A stretch of DNA of 39,751 nucleotides, from assembly GCA_023091735.1 (NCBI GenBank), contig JALKBU010000443.1, positions 1-39,751 on the forward strand, read 5' to 3'. This DNA is from Trichomonas tenax. Lineage: Eukaryota; Parabasalia; Trichomonadida; Trichomonadidae. The notes under the pieces are model-generated. The model worked only from the letters and a program-made list of their open reading frames with translations. It was not told where the DNA came from and ran no database searches. Every line of letters begins with the position of its first letter. Position 1 is the stretch's first letter. Positions 38,001 through 39,751 of this stretch are shown here, in pieces. The position numbers were made by a program, and so were the translations under genes.

Positions 38001-39288
38001 GCTTTTTCCTTCAAAATCTGAACGAAGCGATCATATTCTTTCATGAACTCATTCCATGCTTCTGGATGTCCAATAGGATTAAGATTACGCATTTCCTCTG
38101 GAATTTAGAGATACATAGATAGCCTTGAATCTGTCTGTGAATCAGACTTCTCCAAGAAATTGTTAAGGATGGATAAAGCCTTTGTTCGAATAGAAAGGCG
38201 CTCATCGTGCATCTTAATGAGATCATCGATTTGCGCAACATCGAAGTTCGATGAAATGAACCATTTGCACTGAGTCAAGAATTGCTCGATTTCCAAGTCA
38301 TCTTTGAAATATGGAGGCGGCAATTTATTCAAAACTCTCAACTTCATTTTGAAGCTCTTGATAAACTTATCTTTTTCTGCTGGATCATTATATCCAAACT
38401 TAACTATTAAATCGCATGTTTCTGCTATAAACCTAATAGCAAGACGATCAGTTGATGTAAGAATTGTCGTATTTTTGTATGTCTTTTGTTCTTTATGGAC
38501 AATGTATGCTAAATTTTCGAAATGAAATTCAAGTTTCAGTAGTCTGGTTGTGCATGCAATGAGTAAAGGAACAATATCATGCATGGAAGGATTTAATTTG
38601 TTGATGAATGTCGGGTTAACCAAAGATTTAATAATGTACAATGCGAAATAATTGATTTTGTCATTATCTTCCAAAAATTTTGCTGCGTAATCTATTGAGA
38701 TTGAATGACTTAATAATCTTGTCATCGGTGGTTTTGATTTTGGTACAGCAGCTGGTTTAACCTGTGTAGATTCTATGCGTTTAGCTGTTATTTCTCATTT
38801 TCTACATTATACATTTGAGATAAAACTTTTTTTACGTAAAAAATGTTATCAGATTCATCTTTGTTGACTGATTGTGATTTGAGGAGAATAGATACTAAAG
38901 TACCGAAGTATTCCATGTTATCTTGGATCTCATCTAATAATTTGAGGCATCGATCTACAACGATTTTGTAATTCAGCAGAGTGTGGTTCTTCGATGATAT
39001 GCCTGCTTCAGCCACGTTGTCAGGAATATGAATTCTTAATTTATCGGGCGAGAAATAAAATGATAGAGGAAAGATCGTGGGAATTGTTGTCGGCTTGGTC
39101 TTTATCTTCGAGTCGAGGTAGCTGACTATAGACAGATTGCGGTCTTTGTCTTTAGATTTGTCAAAAGTCTCCCAAAGTTTCTCCATTTGATTAAAAAAAA
39201 TGATGCGAAATAAAACTTGACTATAATTTTTCCCATTCATTTTTTCACATAACTTTGTAATTCTGTATGTATTCTTTTCTTTTTCCAT
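35082..39288 (-). pseudogene. HECT-type E3 ubiquitin ligase pseudogene with multiple frameshifts and stops
   Basis: A 4.2-kb relic starting at ATG 39288 and ending at TAG 35082-35084, once encoding roughly 1400 residues. The C-terminal quarter is clearly HECT: N-lobe VIEKVGSTDSGG, then FFSFLLGLCIAHAIKIP in a shifted frame, then LGTTGLKRIP, and the catalytic region SSCFKTIQLPSYE with the active-site cysteine codon at 35241-35243. The upstream part is helical and not recognised. Breaks seen are in-frame stops at 38105, 37072 and 35767, and frameshifts near 38790, 37585, 37050 (in an A-run), 36470, 35880 and 35468. At most breaks the next frame resumes within a few bases, so little sequence has been lost. 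None has the intron acceptor motif. Such spread decay, between intact genes, indicates a dead gene and not sequencing error. Confidence 0.85.
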
Positions 39289-39675
39289 AATTTACACTTC
39301 AAAATTACCAAGATATTTGACACGTAATGTATTAATTAATATGATTTATTTACGTGGCAGATTATGAATCAGACAAATCACAATGCAAAAGGTATTAAAG
39401 CCATGTTACTCATAAATAAGACGCCAAAGACGAGGTAGGGCATTGTTGTCCAAAACAAGAAACTAAAAATATTTTGAGAAGGAAATCTTTTTCATTTTGA
39501 AAGGAAGGGGATTGATGTTCAGAATTCGAGTCTATGACAAAAGTGAACACCAAAAAGTGACAGGAGAACCTTAAAGTCACTTTTCATGAATAAACTGTCA
39601 CTTTTTTCGCGGGCAAATTGTCATCTTTATAAAAAGTGTCATAAATATCTTTGTTGTCTAACCAATACATCCAGG
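39289..39675. promoter_or_regulatory. Upstream region of the HECT pseudogene with repeated TCACTTTT
   Basis: Contains TGACACGTAAT (39318-39328) and an inverted repeat AAAAAGTGACAG (39552-39563) with CTGTCACTTTTT (39595-39606). A third AAGTCACTTTTC lies between them (about 39573-39584), and AAAAAGTGTCATAAA near 39637-39651. Copies of the initiator-like core on both strands suggest a former or present promoter. Confidence 0.4.
39552..39606. repeat. Perfect 12-bp inverted repeat of TGTCACTTTTT
   Basis: Arms AAAAAGTGACAG and CTGTCACTTTTT are exact reverse complements, separated by 31 nt holding a further AAGTCACTTTTC. The core matches the initiator TCACTT in each orientation. Confidence 0.6.
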
Positions 39676-39751
39676 TTAGTGTTGTTGACGAGCCACAACT
39701 CTATCATCAACGAGCATATACCTAACTGGTAATTGGTAAGAAAACATCGAT
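39676..39751 (-). CDS. Possible C-terminal end of a gene running off the right edge
   Basis: On the minus strand a frame open from the edge encodes about 25 residues ending LPVRYMLVDDRVVARQQH with TAA at 39676-39678. Composition is protein-like, with mixed hydrophobic and charged residues, unlike the AT-rich noise ORFs. Too short to assign; it could be chance. Confidence 0.35.
   Translation of the reverse strand, partial: SMFSYQLPVRYMLVDDRVVARQQH

Noticed and set aside
35082..39288. The eight HECT-region ORFs read as separate small genes
   Set aside because: They are collinear, on one strand, switch frames within a few bases of each other and together spell one HECT ligase. No start-site or spacing pattern suggests independent genes.
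35082..39288. Short introns as explanation of the HECT breaks
   Set aside because: No ACTAACACACAG acceptor is present, and several breaks are simple stops or one-base shifts with no sequence to remove.

Overview
The window is about 39.8 kb of AT-rich eukaryotic DNA, most likely from a parabasalid protist and most probably Trichomonas vaginalis or a close relative. Four observations point there. (1) A protein-kinase gene is interrupted by one 102-nt intron that starts GTATGT and ends in the fused branch-point/acceptor ACTAACACACAG, the known Trichomonas intron signature. (2) Initiator-like TCAYTW or ACACTTT elements lie a few tens of bases or less before several ATGs, and many plus-strand genes have a stop codon overlapping TAAA, both known trichomonad gene-end features. 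(3) Nearly all genes are intronless and well expressed ones prefer ACA and CCA codons. (4) Gene content fits: small two-repeat Myb proteins, a short tetraspanin, a HECT ligase, and flagellar/centriolar genes. No mobile element, tRNA, rRNA or CRISPR was recognised. Layout from left to right: R2R3 Myb protein (minus), ribosomal protein eL34 (plus), epsilon-tubulin (minus), a large beta-propeller-like protein of unknown role (minus), a short tetraspanin (plus), a coiled-coil plus SH3 protein (plus), a NOT2/3/5 subunit of CCR4-NOT (minus), an importin-beta-like HEAT protein (plus), a CEP78-like LRR/coiled-coil protein (minus), an intron-containing AMPK/SNF1-type kinase (plus), a PDI-like ER thioredoxin protein (plus), a GT61 glycosyltransferase (minus), an SS18/SSXT protein (minus), clathrin heavy chain (plus), a PG-rich-repeat (STPG/SHIPPO) flagellar protein (plus), an LST8-like WD40 protein (minus), a frameshifted second Myb gene (plus), a helical protein of unknown function (minus), and a 4.2-kb HECT E3 ubiquitin-ligase pseudogene (minus). 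A partial minus-strand ORF runs off the right edge. These are ordinary scattered monocistronic genes with no operon logic. Some themes recur: epsilon-tubulin, CEP78-like and STPG proteins belong to the basal-body/axoneme apparatus; clathrin, tetraspanin, PDI and GT61 belong to the secretory/endocytic system; Myb, SS18 and NOT proteins act in gene expression. The least ordinary material is in the gaps and the right third. It comprises a compact sequence at 32485-32618 that folds on paper into a closed multi-branch RNA, a near-perfect 58-nt palindrome at 31134-31191, paired hairpins near 10.4 kb and 30.76 kb, a recurring TGACRYGTAAA motif upstream of several genes, and the HECT relic with at least nine disabling breaks between intact neighbours. 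All starts given here are ATG codons; a few reading frames extend upstream without an ATG and were trimmed.
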